From positions 558,001 to 622,000 of the forward strand of contig JAOANU010000004.1 in NCBI GenBank assembly GCA_034387635.1: 64,000 bases of DNA, given 5' to 3'. Made by a program: the position numbers and the translations under genes. The notes under the pieces are model-generated. The model worked only from the letters and a program-made list of their open reading frames with translations. It made no database searches and was not told the origin of the DNA. Source of the DNA: Rhodosporidiobolus odoratus. Taxonomy: Eukaryota > Basidiomycota > Microbotryomycetes > Sporidiobolales > Sporidiobolaceae. How positions within the stretch are numbered: position 1 is the first letter of the stretch; each line of letters opens with the position of its first letter. Positions 52,665-63,669 of the stretch are shown piece after piece.

Positions 52665-54766
52665 ATGAGTCGACGTGACTATTTGCTCCTCCCCCTCTTC
52701 CGCTCGTTCGCCCTCTCAAAACGAGACGAACGACGATACCTGCCTTACCTCGTCGTCGTCTGCCTCCTTCTCCTCTTCTACGTGCACTCTCGCCGACCAG
52801 AGTCCACCCTGTACCCTTCCTCGCTGTCTCGCCTCTCGTCTGCCTTTTCTTCCACCGTCTCTTCAACCGCTTCTTTCGACAATTCCCTACTCGATGCACA
52901 CCCTCCCATTACATCCGATCGTATAGCGTCTCTCCTTCGCCCGTGGCTAGAACGACTGAGTGGTCTTCCGATCCTCGGCTACGAAGAATCCCTCAACCTC
53001 GAATCTGCTCGATGCCCAACCTCGTACAGGCAAAGCAACAGGGATCAGCTCAGAGGGGAGGGTGAAAACTACTGGCCTAGCGTGAGCGTGGAAGAGCTGA
53101 AATGGTCCAGGGAACGGGTCATCGAGAAGGTCAAGGCACGGTTTGGGCTGGACGAGGGAGGGAAGCAGCTCGATGCCGACAAGCTCGAAGAGATGCTCGG
53201 GACGACGAGGGAGAGAGGCTTGGTCTTCACTGCCGGGAAGTACGTCAAGCTTCGTGCTGTCCCAGCCAGACCCAGGCTATTGACCCTTGACCACTTTTCC
53301 TTACTCTGTCACAGTAAAGACACTATGTCCCGCCTGCTCACCTCCCTTCGCATCCTCCGCAAGCGTCACGGCTGCACGTTACCCGTCGAGATCTTTGGCT
53401 TTCCCTCGGAGCTGAGGGATCTCGGAGAAGTGAAGAGTCGGATCGATGAGCTGGGCGGGATTGAGTGGAGGGAAATCGAGGGCAAGAAGGTCGACGGAGC
53501 ATGGAAGCAGTTCCACATAAAGGGGGAGGCGATCGCGAGGTCGAGCTTCAGCGAGATCCTCTATCTTGACAGCGACAACGTGGCGTTCAGGGATCCGACA
53601 GTACGTCGACCACTCCCACTCTCTGGTAACCTTTCCGCTCACCCGTCTCGCGCAGTTCCTCTTTAGCTCTCCAGTCTACAAGCAGTACGGTGTCGTACTG
53701 TGGCCCGACTTCAACCGGGACTCGGGTGGGTTCTCTCGCTTTCCTCCCCCGGCCGTCCACTTCGAGGCTGACATCCTCTCTTCCCACAGCCGCCAATCCC
53801 GTTTGGCGCCTCCTCTCCGTCCCGTGCGACCCAATTCACTGGCAAGCCGAGACAGGTCAACTGCTGGTGAACAAGCGTGCTCGAGGTGGGATGAATCTAG
53901 TCGCGCTGGAAGTAGCGAGAGCGATGCAGGATGATTCGGCGTTCTGGTTCCATCTCTCCGGAGGAGACAAGGATACCTTTGCGAGTCCTCATCTCTCTCT
54001 CTGCCTCAGCTTGCCACGCGATCTTGTACTTATACCTTTTCCTTCTGCAGCGCTACGCTTTCTACTTCCTTTCCCTGCCCTTCTCCCTCGCCCCCCACTA
54101 CCCGTCTGCTCTTGGCGGCTCCATCTCTCCGCCCTACAAGGGTCATACCTTCTGCGGGCACTCCATGCTCCAGCACGGCCTTTCGCCGGAGGAGTGGGAT
54201 GCGCTCGGAAGTGAAGGGAAGCTCGACGAGGGTTACGAGCCGGACAGAGAACGGGCTCCTCCGTTATTCGTGCATGCGAATGTTCTCAAGCGTACGTCCT
54301 CCCTCCTCCCTTACCTCGTTTCGAGCAGCGTTTCTCTCCCGCTGCGGTCTCTCCACTTTCTTCCCTCCGTGCCTTCCTTCCATCAATGTCAGTTTCGCGG
54401 CCCGTCGATCAAGCCTCCTGACCGTACTCTGACCCTCTTGCAGACTCCGGCTATACCAACCATCGCGGCAACACCTTCCGCTCGCTCAAAAGGCCCATCG
54501 ACGATCGCCTCTTCTCCTTACCTCTCTCGCCCTCCTCGGGCCCTCCACTATCCACCATCCGCCAGACCGGTCTTGCGCACCGAGGGATCTGTGTCGACAT
54601 TTGGGACGCCTCTGGTGGGGCTGGTGAGGTCGCCGAGGGAGCCGACGCGGGAACGTACGAGGAGGGCGCGGTTGAAATTTTGGATTGGACGGATGCGTGG
54701 GGCGGATTGGAGAGGGGGTTCGAAGATATGTACTATGATGAAGGTGGGGTCGCAGGGGCATGGTAG
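52665..54766 (+). CDS. Mnn1/Mnn2-family alpha-mannosyltransferase (type II Golgi membrane protein)
   Basis: The product is a predicted Golgi enzyme extending mannan or O-glycans from GDP-mannose. After ATG 52665 a basic N-tail and one signal-anchor (YLPYLVVVCLLLLFYVHS, residues ~25-42) give type II topology. The luminal part reads GLVFTAGN, then MSRLLTSLRILRKRHGCTLP, VEIFGFPSE, HIKGEAIARSSFSEILYLDS followed by DNVAFRDPT, which contains the DxD-type metal site. After more introns come YGVVLWPDFNRDSANPVWR, QAETGQLLVNKRARGGMNL and HFVHAN-like PLFVHANVLK, ending in an acidic DMYYDEGGVAGAW at TAG 54764-54766. This order (ILYLDSD-N, WPDFxR, ETGQLLV) is the Mnn1/Mnn2 family pattern. Linkage specificity is undetermined. 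Five to six exons are apparent. Confidence 0.85.
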
Positions 54767-55083
54767 GGTTGCTGATGAAGGGTTGTGGTCGGATTGCCTC
54801 CGAAGTGGCATCGCAATCGAGAGCGGCCGTTCGACACTGCCTACCAGCGCTGCATGTCCCGCTCACTTTGTGGCGGGTTGCGCGACTAACCAGATATATG
54901 ATCACACGCTCGCCGCATGAAAGCGTGCTCGCTGGTTGAAACATGCTCAAGCCGGAAAGCGAATTACGCAAAGTCGAGAGAAGTCGGTCTTGGTGGAGTC
55001 GCAGCCGTTTTCTTGCTGCTCAACAGCACAATGATGCGGCTGGTAAGGGAGGGGAAGGCTGCATGGGGCGGGGGACAAGTTTC
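54767..55083. other. Intergenic, 3' of the mannosyltransferase gene
   Basis: No gene is recognised; it leads directly into repeat copy 2. Confidence 0.4.
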
Positions 55084-55400
55084 AACGCGGACGCTGGCAT
55101 CTCAGGAGAAAAGGGGTTATTCCCGGGGGGACGACCCGACAGCACTGCCGCGAGTCGCCTTGGGAACAGCTGCTGAGAATCGCTATCTAGACGGCGATGG
55201 GAGGACAATGGAAAGGGAGGAGACAGGCTCACCGTCCCAACAAAGTTGAGCCGAACTGAGTCGCGTCGGCAGTGTCGCTTAGACGCCCTGTGCAGAGCGT
55301 TCCGTCGACTTGTTCTCCCTGCTTTACTTGATAGACTCTCGGGGAGAATAGAAGGCGGTGAGGGGTGTACGAGCGGGAGCGGGGTCGCAGGAGGAAGAGT
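55084..55400 (+). repeat. Dispersed repeat, copy 2 (about 317 bp)
   Basis: Copy of 10580-10895 in the same orientation, with scattered substitutions. It contains the same GACAGCACTGCCGCGAGTCG core and the same long run through CTTGATAGACTCTCGGGGAG. It lies between the mannosyltransferase gene and the GH32 relic. Just downstream, 55412-55450 has a weaker resemblance (CAGAACCGGAACGGACAGGG) to 11015-11045 beyond copy 1, so the true element may be longer than the well-matched core. Confidence 0.85.
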
Positions 55401-55619
55401 TTACTTCCCGGATTGTTCGAGGCAGAACCGGAACGGACAGGGAAAAGTGACTCGGCCAGCATCTCTCTTCGGGGGAAGGCGCAGGGCAGTTCGCAGCACG
55501 CTACAAGAACTGCAGATGGCTAGACGCTCTCTCCTCGCATTTGGTCTACTGCAAGCTGCACTTGAGAAGGTCCGCCGCCTTTTTCGACCCGACCCTTTTT
55601 TGCTTCTTCATCCTCCTCC

Positions 55620-56700
55620 TTACCACGTCCCGGTCAACCCCCACACTTTCAGTTCAGCATTAGCGCCCTCGAGCATGTCCTCACTACCAACCACGAGCGT
55701 GTCGAGCGGCTTCGTAGGGTAAGCATCAGCCGTCGCAGAGAACGCCCCCTTATCGATAAACAGCTCAAACAGCGAGCGGTCAAGGACGCCTTCGATGCGG
55801 TATGCGAGACTGGCCGCCGTGCGCGAGATCTTGTCCGTGAAGAAGAGGTTCTCGGAGCCGTTCTCGCCGCGGTCGATCCATGCGAAGCCGCCGTCGCTGT
55901 TGCCGAAGAAGTAAACTGCTGACAGGGACCCTTCGTCCCTGACAAGACAAAGGTGAGGTTGAGGGTGGCAATGCTAAAGATGCCGCCATCGGTAGGGAGG
56001 GTGACGTTGGTCGGGAGGGAGATGTCGACAGAGAAGGCGACGGCGCCGGATTCGAGAGAGGAGTAGTCGACGCTGACGCTCTTGTTGGCGACGGAAGTGG
56101 TGTCTGCGTCTCCTTCGAGAAGGGAGGAGTTGCGGATGTTGTCGAGCTGGTAAGGAATCGAGCCGAGAACGAGGCCGAGGCGGGTTGCGTTCAGGAGGGA
56201 GTTCTGGCGGGGCAGGCTGTAGGCGGAGCGCCAACCCTCCGCTCGACAGCCGTGGGCGTTGTTTATTGGGCGTATTGCCAGTATTCGGCCCTGTTGATGG
56301 GGAAGAGTTGTGTATCAGAGACTGCGGAGCGAGCTGGGAAACAGAAGACAGCGCACCAAGCGATCGAAATCGGCTCCTCCGTGCGGTAGAACCAGTGGTC
56401 GGCGTACATGTCCTTGCCAAGATTGGCCAAACGCGCCCCAGCGTCTTCCGGCGTGAAGGTCGTGCCGTCGAAGTCGCCAATGAAGTACTCGCCAACAGAG
56501 CCGCTCTGCGGCGATCCCAGATTGATGCTGATGAAACGTACCCAGCGGGTCTCGTTCGCGCCCCTTATCGGGAAGGATGGGAGAGCGGGCAAAAAGAAAG
56601 AAGTCAGCTCGCGGGTCTGCACGGAGGGAGGCGAAAGCATCGCGCACCTTTTGGCGGGAAGAAGTGGACCAGAGTAATCGCCTTCCACCACAGTTCCGGG
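55620..56700 (-). pseudogene. GH32 glycosidase relic (invertase/inulinase-like), truncated and frameshifted
   Basis: Intact members hydrolyse sucrose or fructans. On the minus strand, a fragment (VVEGDYSGPLLPAK) leads across an intron to RWVRFISINLGSPQSGSVGE, YFIGDFDGTTFTPEDA and DMYADHWFYR, then PISIAW and EYWQYAQ, all typical of the mid-to-late GH32 five-bladed propeller. Next come WRSAYSLPRQNSLLNATRLG and the beta-sandwich with FGNSDGGFAWIDRGENGSEN and LDRSLFELFIDKGAFSATAD, ending VWGLTGTW at TAA 55620-55622. The 5' half, including the nucleophile motif WMNDPNG, RDP and the EC acid/base, is absent upstream. The frame breaks at the TAA near 56263-56265 and again near 55945, and no intron repairs either. 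It is therefore read as a dead gene fragment. Repeat copy 2 lies just beyond its 3' end. Confidence 0.8.
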
Positions 56701-57180
56701 CGGGACGGCATGACGCGGCGCAATCCAGCGCGGGCACGAGATGGAGCCGCATTGCGAGGAGATTGTGATGTACTAGGGTTGACTAGTGACCTGAGTCGAG
56801 GGGAACCGCAAACGGCCAATATGGTGAAGTAGAAGAATTGTGCATGTTCGGACTAGCTCGTTCGGCGTAAGCTCAGCGCCGAAGATGCGATTGGGTGATC
56901 GCTGAGTACTATAATAACTAAGGAATGGTCGGGGCGCAAAGAGAGTTTGCTCCGCTAGAGAAGGACCATTTCCTCATCAAGTACAAAGTCATCGCAATTC
57001 CCGATTCGCTTACACCCGCATTGACAGCGGTTCGCAAGGCTCACATAGCCTATTGGGACGACCTCAACGCCCTTCCACCGCTCGCGTAGACCCTCATCTG
57101 TTCGTCACGCTCCTTCAACCCGCCTCCCATTCCCCTCATCTCGATCACACATTGCTCGTAGCGAGCGAAACCTTGCCGTT
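56701..57180. other. Region where the missing GH32 N-terminus would be; promoter of the CAP10-like gene
   Basis: Searched in three minus frames, this stretch shows no GH32 N-terminal motif. It is AT-richer near 56900-56930 and likely contains the promoter of the plus-strand GT90 gene. Confidence 0.4.
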
Positions 57181-59617
57181 ATGGCCGGTCAGCAAGATCA
57201 GCACAATCCTCGCGCTACAGCACATACCGCTGTCACCGTCCTACCTTCGACCACGCCCATCATCTCTCCTCCCGCATCACCAGCAGACCCTCCAGCACCC
57301 CACTTTTCCGACAAGTATGGAGGCTACGGACAGCAGGGCTACGCAGACGGGTCAACCTCAGAAGGGGACGGGCTAACGGGAGCTCGACGACGGACTACAA
57401 AGGGAAAAAGTGCTTCTCCCATCGACACCCTTCTCAAACTCCTCATCGCCATGTTCACCATCCTCGCCCTGATTACCCTCCTCGCCCGTCTCTCCTTCAT
57501 ACCCTCTCCGACGGAAAAGGTTGCCACTCACCTTGCACCTTACATGCCCTCGACCGTCGCCAACCTCATCCGACCTCTTGACGGCCCCGCTTCTCCCCAC
57601 CCGATAATTCCCCTCCTCGAAACCGCCAACGAGAACTGGAGCAAGAAGCTCTCGTCCCAGTCTACCACTTTCGACCGCGCATCGCGAACATACAAGTCGC
57701 GGTACGGCACGGCGCCTCCGCCCGGTTTCGACAAATGGTTCGCCTTCGCGACCCAGGGTCGCAACCACTCGCTCGTCGACGAGTACGACCAGCTCATTGA
57801 GGACCTCAAGCCCTTCCGCTCCTTGACACCCCAGGAGATTCGCCGTCGTACCGCCGAGCTCGCTCAAGTACCCGGCATTTCTATCGTTTCCGTTCGCAAC
57901 GGCATCGCCCAAGTCCATTCGAAGAGCGGCAAATGGGCGCCCGCGTTGGCTTTCCAGCAGATGCTGGGCGCATTCGTGCGGGATTTGCCGGATATGGACA
58001 TTGCGATCAATGAGAAGCCGGAAGGAAGGGTTTTGCCGAGGCAGCAAAGGAGGGTTTACATGTCCGACTACGGACTCGAAGGCGACGAGCTCGTATCGAG
58101 TACGCCGCGTGTTCTTTCTCGCTTTTGAGGCCTAAGCTGATCATCCCCTTTCCATAGACGCCTCCGATCCCATGATCAACCCTTCTCTCAAGAACTTCAT
58201 CCCAGAATGGAAGCGAGACGGCTCTGTCTGGGAGACCGTGCGCCGTTCGTGCTCGACCGACTCTGCAGCTCGTCGCCTCGTCGAGTCTGTGCGTTCCGCC
58301 GAATCGAACGGCGCGCTTGTGGTCCAGGGTCGAGCCACCTCGAAAACTGAAGCGCCGCAGACCCGCCGTGTGAAGTCTGCCTCCGCCCTCCCCGTCACTC
58401 GCGAGATGACCTTCTCCCACGACCTCGACGCCGAATTTAACGTCTGTGACTACCCTTCTCTCCACACCCTTCACTCGGTCTTCTACTCCGACCAGCGCAA
58501 TATCGAGTACCTCTACCCTGTCTTCTCTCCGAGTAAACCTACCGGCTACGCCGACATTCTCATCCCTTCCCACCACTACTGGAATCCGTCCTCGGAAAAC
58601 ATCTATGAGGCGGAGTTTAAGCGCGGCCGTACCAAGACCCCGACCGACATCGACTGGGAGCTCAAGCGTGATTCCGCTTACTGGCGCGGCAAGGTCACTC
58701 GCGGCGCCGATACTCCTCCAGGCCACGGTGCCTCCTTCCAGAAGCAGCGGCTCGTCAAGATGGCTAACTCCGCCCCAAGCGGATCAAATCGCGTCCTCGT
58801 TGCCTTCGAGCCTAAGACTGCGTCTCTCACCTCGCTGCAAGTCTCCTCCAACGTCGCCAACAAGGCTACGACCGACATCGCTATGGCTTGCGACCCGAGT
58901 CTCGGCGAATGCTCTTACCTCCGATCCTTGGGTTACCGCGTCGAGCCGCCGGCACCGATGAGTGAAGCGTGGAAGCACAAGTTCGTGCTCGACGTCGATG
59001 AGATCGGGTTCTCGCCGAGGTTCTTTCCTTTTATGGAGAGCAAGAGCGCCGTGGTGAAGAGCAGTATTCAGCGCGAGTTTTGGCGAGGTTGGATCCAGCC
59101 TTGGTGCGTTGCCTCCCGTCCCCCTTTCGTACAATAGCTCCCGTGTCGGGTGTACTTTCGGTTCGTCTGCCTCCTGTACTAACCCAACCCCCGTTCCCTT
59201 CTGCAGGAAACACTACATCCCCCTCTCCTCTTCTTACTCCGAGCTCTACAACCTCCAGACTTTCTTCACCGGTTTCCCCGCCTCCCTCGTCGGCCATCGC
59301 GGCAACCACACCACCGCCCAGCCCACCATCCTCACCCGTCCCTCCCCTATTCCCGAACTTCCCCTCAACCCGGACGGCACACCCTTCGACACGAACAAGG
59401 CGCTTAAGGGTATCGCGGACTCTGGTCGAGAGTGGAGAGAGCAACACGTCCGAAAGGCGGACATGGAGGTGCGTTCTTCCTACCTGCTTCGCCTGCACTC
59501 ACACTGTTTGCTGATTTTGTCTTCTGACAGTGCTACGTCTACCGCCTGATGATCGAGTATGCCGCGATGGTCACGCCCAAGGCTAACGATGCAGCAGCCA
59601 CCGTCGAGGCTGCATAG
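57181..59617 (+). CDS. CAP10: CAP10/GT90-family glycosyltransferase, type II membrane protein
   Basis: GT90 (CAP10) enzymes include cryptococcal capsule and xylosyltransferases acting in the secretory pathway. ATG 57181 opens a disordered Pro/Thr/Gly N-tail; a signal-anchor follows (TLLKLLIAMFTILALITLLA, residues ~81-100). The luminal stem reads PPPGFDKWFAFATQGRNHSL, the classic CAP10 lead (P-P-P-x-FDKW). Exon 2 continues DPMINPSLKNFIPEW, SDQRNIEYLYPVFSPSKPTG and IYEAEFKRGRTK. The catalytic core ends VLDVDEIGFSPRFFPFMESK, SAVVKSSIQREFWRGWIQPW, then across an intron KHYIPLSSSYSELYN. Stop is TAG 59615-59617. Four exons are used. The gene symbol names the family, not a proven capsule role; Sporidiobolales make exopolysaccharides, so a role in surface glycan is plausible. 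Acceptor specificity is unknown. Confidence 0.85.
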
Positions 59618-60361
59618 GAAGAGAGCGTTAGTCTGAGCATAGAAGGGCGGATAGCAGTTCAGTATTTTGTCTCTCAGCATTTTCATCCTTGCATTTTTAT
59701 CAGTATTGCCGTATGTGCCTCAAATGCGCCTTCCTAGTAGCTACTGTGCGCTTTATGCTTGCCGTCCTGTGACCTGCAAGTCCGCCAACATCGAAGTCAA
59801 GGTTCTCTGCCGGGGAAAACCTCGGAATGATCGAGATGGGGACGGAGAAGAAGTGGGGGAGATAAATCAAGGGGCGCGCTAAAAGGCCTGTCCGCCTCGC
59901 ACGCCAGCTTCGCCTCGTACTCTCACCACTTGCTGTTGTACCGCCGCTCTTACGCTTGCTGCTACTGCTTGTCGCCCCTTCGCGTACGCTGCCCCTTCTC
60001 TTCGCCCCTGCCATGGCGGCGGAGTGCTCTGATTAACCCACTTGATAGCGTCGCTCTGCAGGTTTCGCTCGCCCACCAATCCAGCCAAAATCAGGTGAGC
60101 TGGATCTCTCAGATGAGCAGCTGCTCCGCCCTCGCCGCTTGTCCAGCGCACGAGATGTTTCGACTTCGCCCACCTGGTCGCTCGCGTCCTCCATTGAAGT
60201 TCAGATCGCATTCAGCAGGCGCCCCTTAGGACGACAACGCTGGTGTATGACCAGCCGCCGCAATTACACATACTCTCTGCTTGGCGTGAGCGCGATCTCG
60301 AGAGCTGACCTTTTCTCCACCCTGTTGCTCCGTGTGCAGTTCCGCCCCCCTGCCCTTCGCC
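59618..60361. other. Intergenic and probable 5' exons of membrane protein A
   Basis: The 3' end of the GT90 gene is followed by the promoter of the next gene. A signal-peptide exon for membrane protein A should lie just upstream of 60340, because the exon entering at an acceptor there reads SAPLPFAMTRYYFDDL. A candidate donor is GGC|GTGAGC near 60279 but its phase does not fit, so the first exon is not assigned. Confidence 0.35.
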
Positions 60362-61829
60362 ATGACCCGTTACTACTTCGACGACCTATCTCCGAGCATA
60401 GCCTACAGTACTTCGTGGACGACTTACGTTAATAAGACGGGAGGTGCGTCAGTTTCTTTCCTTTTCTCCGCGTTGCACTTTCTTACCGTTTGTTCTTCGC
60501 TTCGTTCGCACTCTTACATTCGGTTCGCGTAGGTCTGGATGCTACCGCCTGGTACGGGCAGTCATTTCACAGCTGTAACGCAGACTCGACCACCGCAGCT
60601 TCCTCGGGATGTAAGCTCTTTTTTTCGTTTTTTCACTCGCTCGTTCTTGCGTGCCCACGAGAAGCATTGTACTGATTGCTATCCTACTAGGCAACGCTAC
60701 CTTCACGTTTCAGGGTCCAGGGTCTATTTACGTTATTGGTGATTAGTACGTCTGATTTCTCTTTCACCTTAGACTAGGATACCAGCTCACCCCCTTAACT
60801 CTTCCTACCTACAGCAACCCCAATCAACGAGGCTTCTACTGCGTCCTGAACGAGGAGACGCCCTGGAAGTGGTATAACGGGTCTTCATTAGCTGGACCAG
60901 CAACCGGATCGGCAGGGCTGAACCGAACAAGGTGTGCGGTATCTGGATTGGAGGCAGGGACGCAGTATACCCTCACGTTTGGGCAACCTCGGGAGCAGGT
61001 TCAGAATAATGGAGTCACGGTGCGCTTTGCGGTTCCCTCCTTTTCTCATAAGCACGACACTTCGCTCATCGGCGGATCCTGACGCTGGCGCACCTATAGC
61101 TAGACTACATTGTTATCGACAACTCTACAGAACCAAGTTCCACCATAACCTGGACGTAAGCGAGGTTTTGATACTTGGCTTCGTACCGAAGCCAAACTCA
61201 CCAGAAACTGCCTCGCACAGCTCCGAATTTGCGACTGCCGACGTACCGAGCGACTTTGCCTGGTCGACCGCCACGCAAGCAGCTTCAGAATCTTCCACGA
61301 CGACAGCCGCGCCCTCATCCACTTCCGGCGCAGCAAGCTCATCTGCCTCGTCCGGCGGCTCCAGCAACGGTACAGCTGTCGGAGTTGGAGTGGGCGTTGG
61401 CGTGGGTCTGGCAGTCGTGCTGGGATTGATCGGCGCGTGGCTATACTTCCGACGAAAGAATCGATCGAGCGATACTGGGACGGTCATGACGGAACCATAC
61501 GGAGGGCAGCCTAGGTCTCCGCATGAGGCGCCGATGAGCCCTGCTGGGAGGAGCGAGTACAGCGGGGTCGTTCCGTATGTGCAGGCAGGTAGTGTGTACG
61601 GTACGTTGATTTCTACATCTCATATTCTTGAGGTGCCGTCTCACTTGTAACTCTTGCAGCGCCTACCGAGTACCAATCACGAAACGGCGGCAGCGTTCCT
61701 GAAGTTCAGCAGGACGACTACACGACCGCGAACGGCGTCACTCCTTACTATTCGGCTCGTACGCCAACAAACTCGGATGGCGCAGGACTTGATAGCCCAG
61801 CAACCTTCAGTGTTCGAGGGGGTTTCTAG
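60362..61829 (+). CDS. Membrane protein A: ectodomain plus mucin-like stalk, TM and short tail
   Basis: The ectodomain reads YYFDDLSPSIAYSTSWTTYV, LDATAWYGQSFHSCNADS, NATFTFQGPGSIYVIGD, then across an intron YNPNQRGFYCVLN, GLEAGTQYTLTFGQPREQ and NNGVTLDYIVIDNS. A Ser/Thr/Ala stalk precedes a Gly/Val-rich TM (GVGVGVGLAVVLGLIGAWLY, about 61385-61445) with FRRKNR stop-transfer. A Tyr/Pro/Ser tail ends SPATFSVRGGF at TAG 61827-61829. The ectodomain (D-D-x-SP-x-I-x-YS-x-x-W, a galactose-binding-like beta-sandwich by pattern) resembles a large, mostly unstudied family of basidiomycete type I membrane proteins. ATG 60362 is in frame, but a signal peptide upstream is expected, so the start is provisional. 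Function, perhaps wall-glycan sensing or adhesion, is inference. The next gene is a paralogue. Confidence 0.7.
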
Positions 61830-62415
61830 GTATTTCGATGGGGGTCACACTCGCAGTAGTATGTATCTAGACGTGTCTTAGGGGTCCTAACTATTGGTTC
61901 ACTATCAACCATCTGTTCTGCCGTCTCGGGGCTCGGACGGAGTTGGCCTTCCCCGTTTTGCCTCTTTGCTCCCTCTCCGCGTGACGCACCCCTGGAGTCT
62001 GCTCCGCCGGTAACCACACGGCTTTGCTCGCCGTTGCAAGGCTGTCCGCGCGACCGAACGATACCGCGGGAGAGTACCTTTAGGTACGTGCAGTCCGCTT
62101 TCTCCTTATCTCGTCCTCCTCTGGTCTGATTTGTTTGTCTTTCCCTCATCTGCTTCATATGTCACATCAATCGCCGGTCCGTCTCGCCGTCGATTGCAGT
62201 CTTTCCGTCAAGTACTTGCTCTTCGTACGCCTTTCGACCTTACGTCCTGCCATTCCTCCAGCATACATACTCCCAACGCAGCGTCGTGTGAACCCTCTAC
62301 TTCTTCCACAAGCGTGCCGACTTATCACTGATCCATTATTCCTGCAGCTGCATTTTCTACCCCGATACAGATCGCTTCGCCCGCGTCCCGCTGCAAGATA
62401 CCAGCCCAACCTCCG
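61830..62415. other. Intergenic between tandem membrane proteins A and B
   Basis: About 590 bases containing the 3' end of A and the promoter and possibly the signal-peptide exon of B. Pyrimidine-rich from ~62090. No secure exon was found. Confidence 0.35.
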
Positions 62416-63669
62416 ACAATGGCATTCCTCTCCGAGAGTGAATGGAGGTACTCCGGCCCTGGCGACCCGTAAGGCTGAATGCTGGTCCGATGACTGGACG
62501 AGTACTGACTTGGTTGCTTCCGCTTTTTTTTCCTACCTTGTGCTCATATCACGCCATCATTCTCCGCCTAATCTTGCTTGACACGACGACAGAGATGTCG
62601 ACGGCGCGGCGTGGCACAATGGGACTTTCTCGACCGTCGGCCAGACCCGTTCCCCGTATGCCGGCCAAGTGCCTTTGACCTTTACTGGCACTGGTGTAAC
62701 GCTCGACGGCGACTAGTAAGCTAATCTACTCGGGCACCAACATACGAACTGACAGATGAGCATCTCGCAGTAACCCGAACCAAGGGCGCTTTTTTGTTGC
62801 TTCGACCACGGAAGCCGATACGGTGTGCGTCTCTGCCTGTCCTTGTCTTCGTCCGCAAATTGGCACTGAACTACGTGCCCTTCCCTCAGATGTGGCACTG
62901 GCGTGATGGCGGCAACGCGTACAGGCATGAACACGGAGACATGAACGCAGGCGCTTTGAACGTGGTCAGGTCTGTATTCCATCGTGTTTCGGCTCGACAG
63001 CTTCCTCACGCGTTGTCGAATCTTTCCTACAGATGTGGAATTACGGGACTACCTTCCGGCACGCATACCGTCACCTTCGGCCAGGCTCATGCCGATGTTG
63101 GTGTGCTCTAATTTTCTTGAAAAGCTTTGACTTTTGCCGGGCCAATCGTTTCTCCATTGGCAGGGAGCAGCGGAATTACCCTCGACATGGCCGTAACAAA
63201 CGAGGAAGTCAACACCTCGGGCGACTGGAAATTCCTCGGCGATTTCGACATCACGTGGCCGCCGGAGGGCTTCGAGAACACAGTCGATCACAACGCGCCG
63301 CCCCAGAGCCGTCGTAGGATGGTCTGGTCCCTCAATGCTCCCGCTTCCGCCGGCGGCGTCGACTTCTCCTCGTTCGGCACCGGGACTGCCAACATAGTCG
63401 CACTCCTCATCGCCTTGGTCGGCGTCATGCTCTTCAAGTCGCGCAAGAATCGCCGCAGAACTACTAAGAGTCCTGCGTATGCCCCGATTCGAACGCTGCC
63501 GTGGGCGGACATGCCAATCTCCCCTATGCAGCGATCTGAGCAGGTCATCGACATGGGCAATGCGTCGACTGTTCTGGTCGCTCACAACGCCTTCGGTACG
63601 TTTCCCCCTACCATTGTGTATTCCGACTGGCTGACAAATGCTTCTCCTTCTGTATTAGATCGCTCGTAA
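62416..63669 (+). CDS. Membrane protein B: tandem paralogue of A (5' end unresolved)
   Basis: From ATG 62416 the frame reads MAFLSESEWRYSGPGDP and, across an intron (donor GTAAGG ~62470, acceptor CGACAG ~62591), DVDGAAWHNGTFSTVGQT, VPLTFTGTGVTLDGD, then across an intron YNPNQGRFFVAS. Then come MWHWRDGGNAYRHEHGD, GITGLPSGTHTVTFGQAHAD and SSGITLDMAVTNEE. A short TM (ANIVALLIALVGVMLF, about 63392-63440) with KSRKNRRR stop-transfer leads to a cytoplasmic tail ending HNAFDRS at TAA 63667-63669. GDYNPNQ, the GL-x-x-GT-x-x-T-x-TFGQ segment and G-x-TLD match membrane protein A in the same order. The intron after the Asp of GDY sits at the same codon position. B lacks the long Ser/Thr stalk of A. The signal peptide must lie upstream of 62416. 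Confidence 0.65.
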
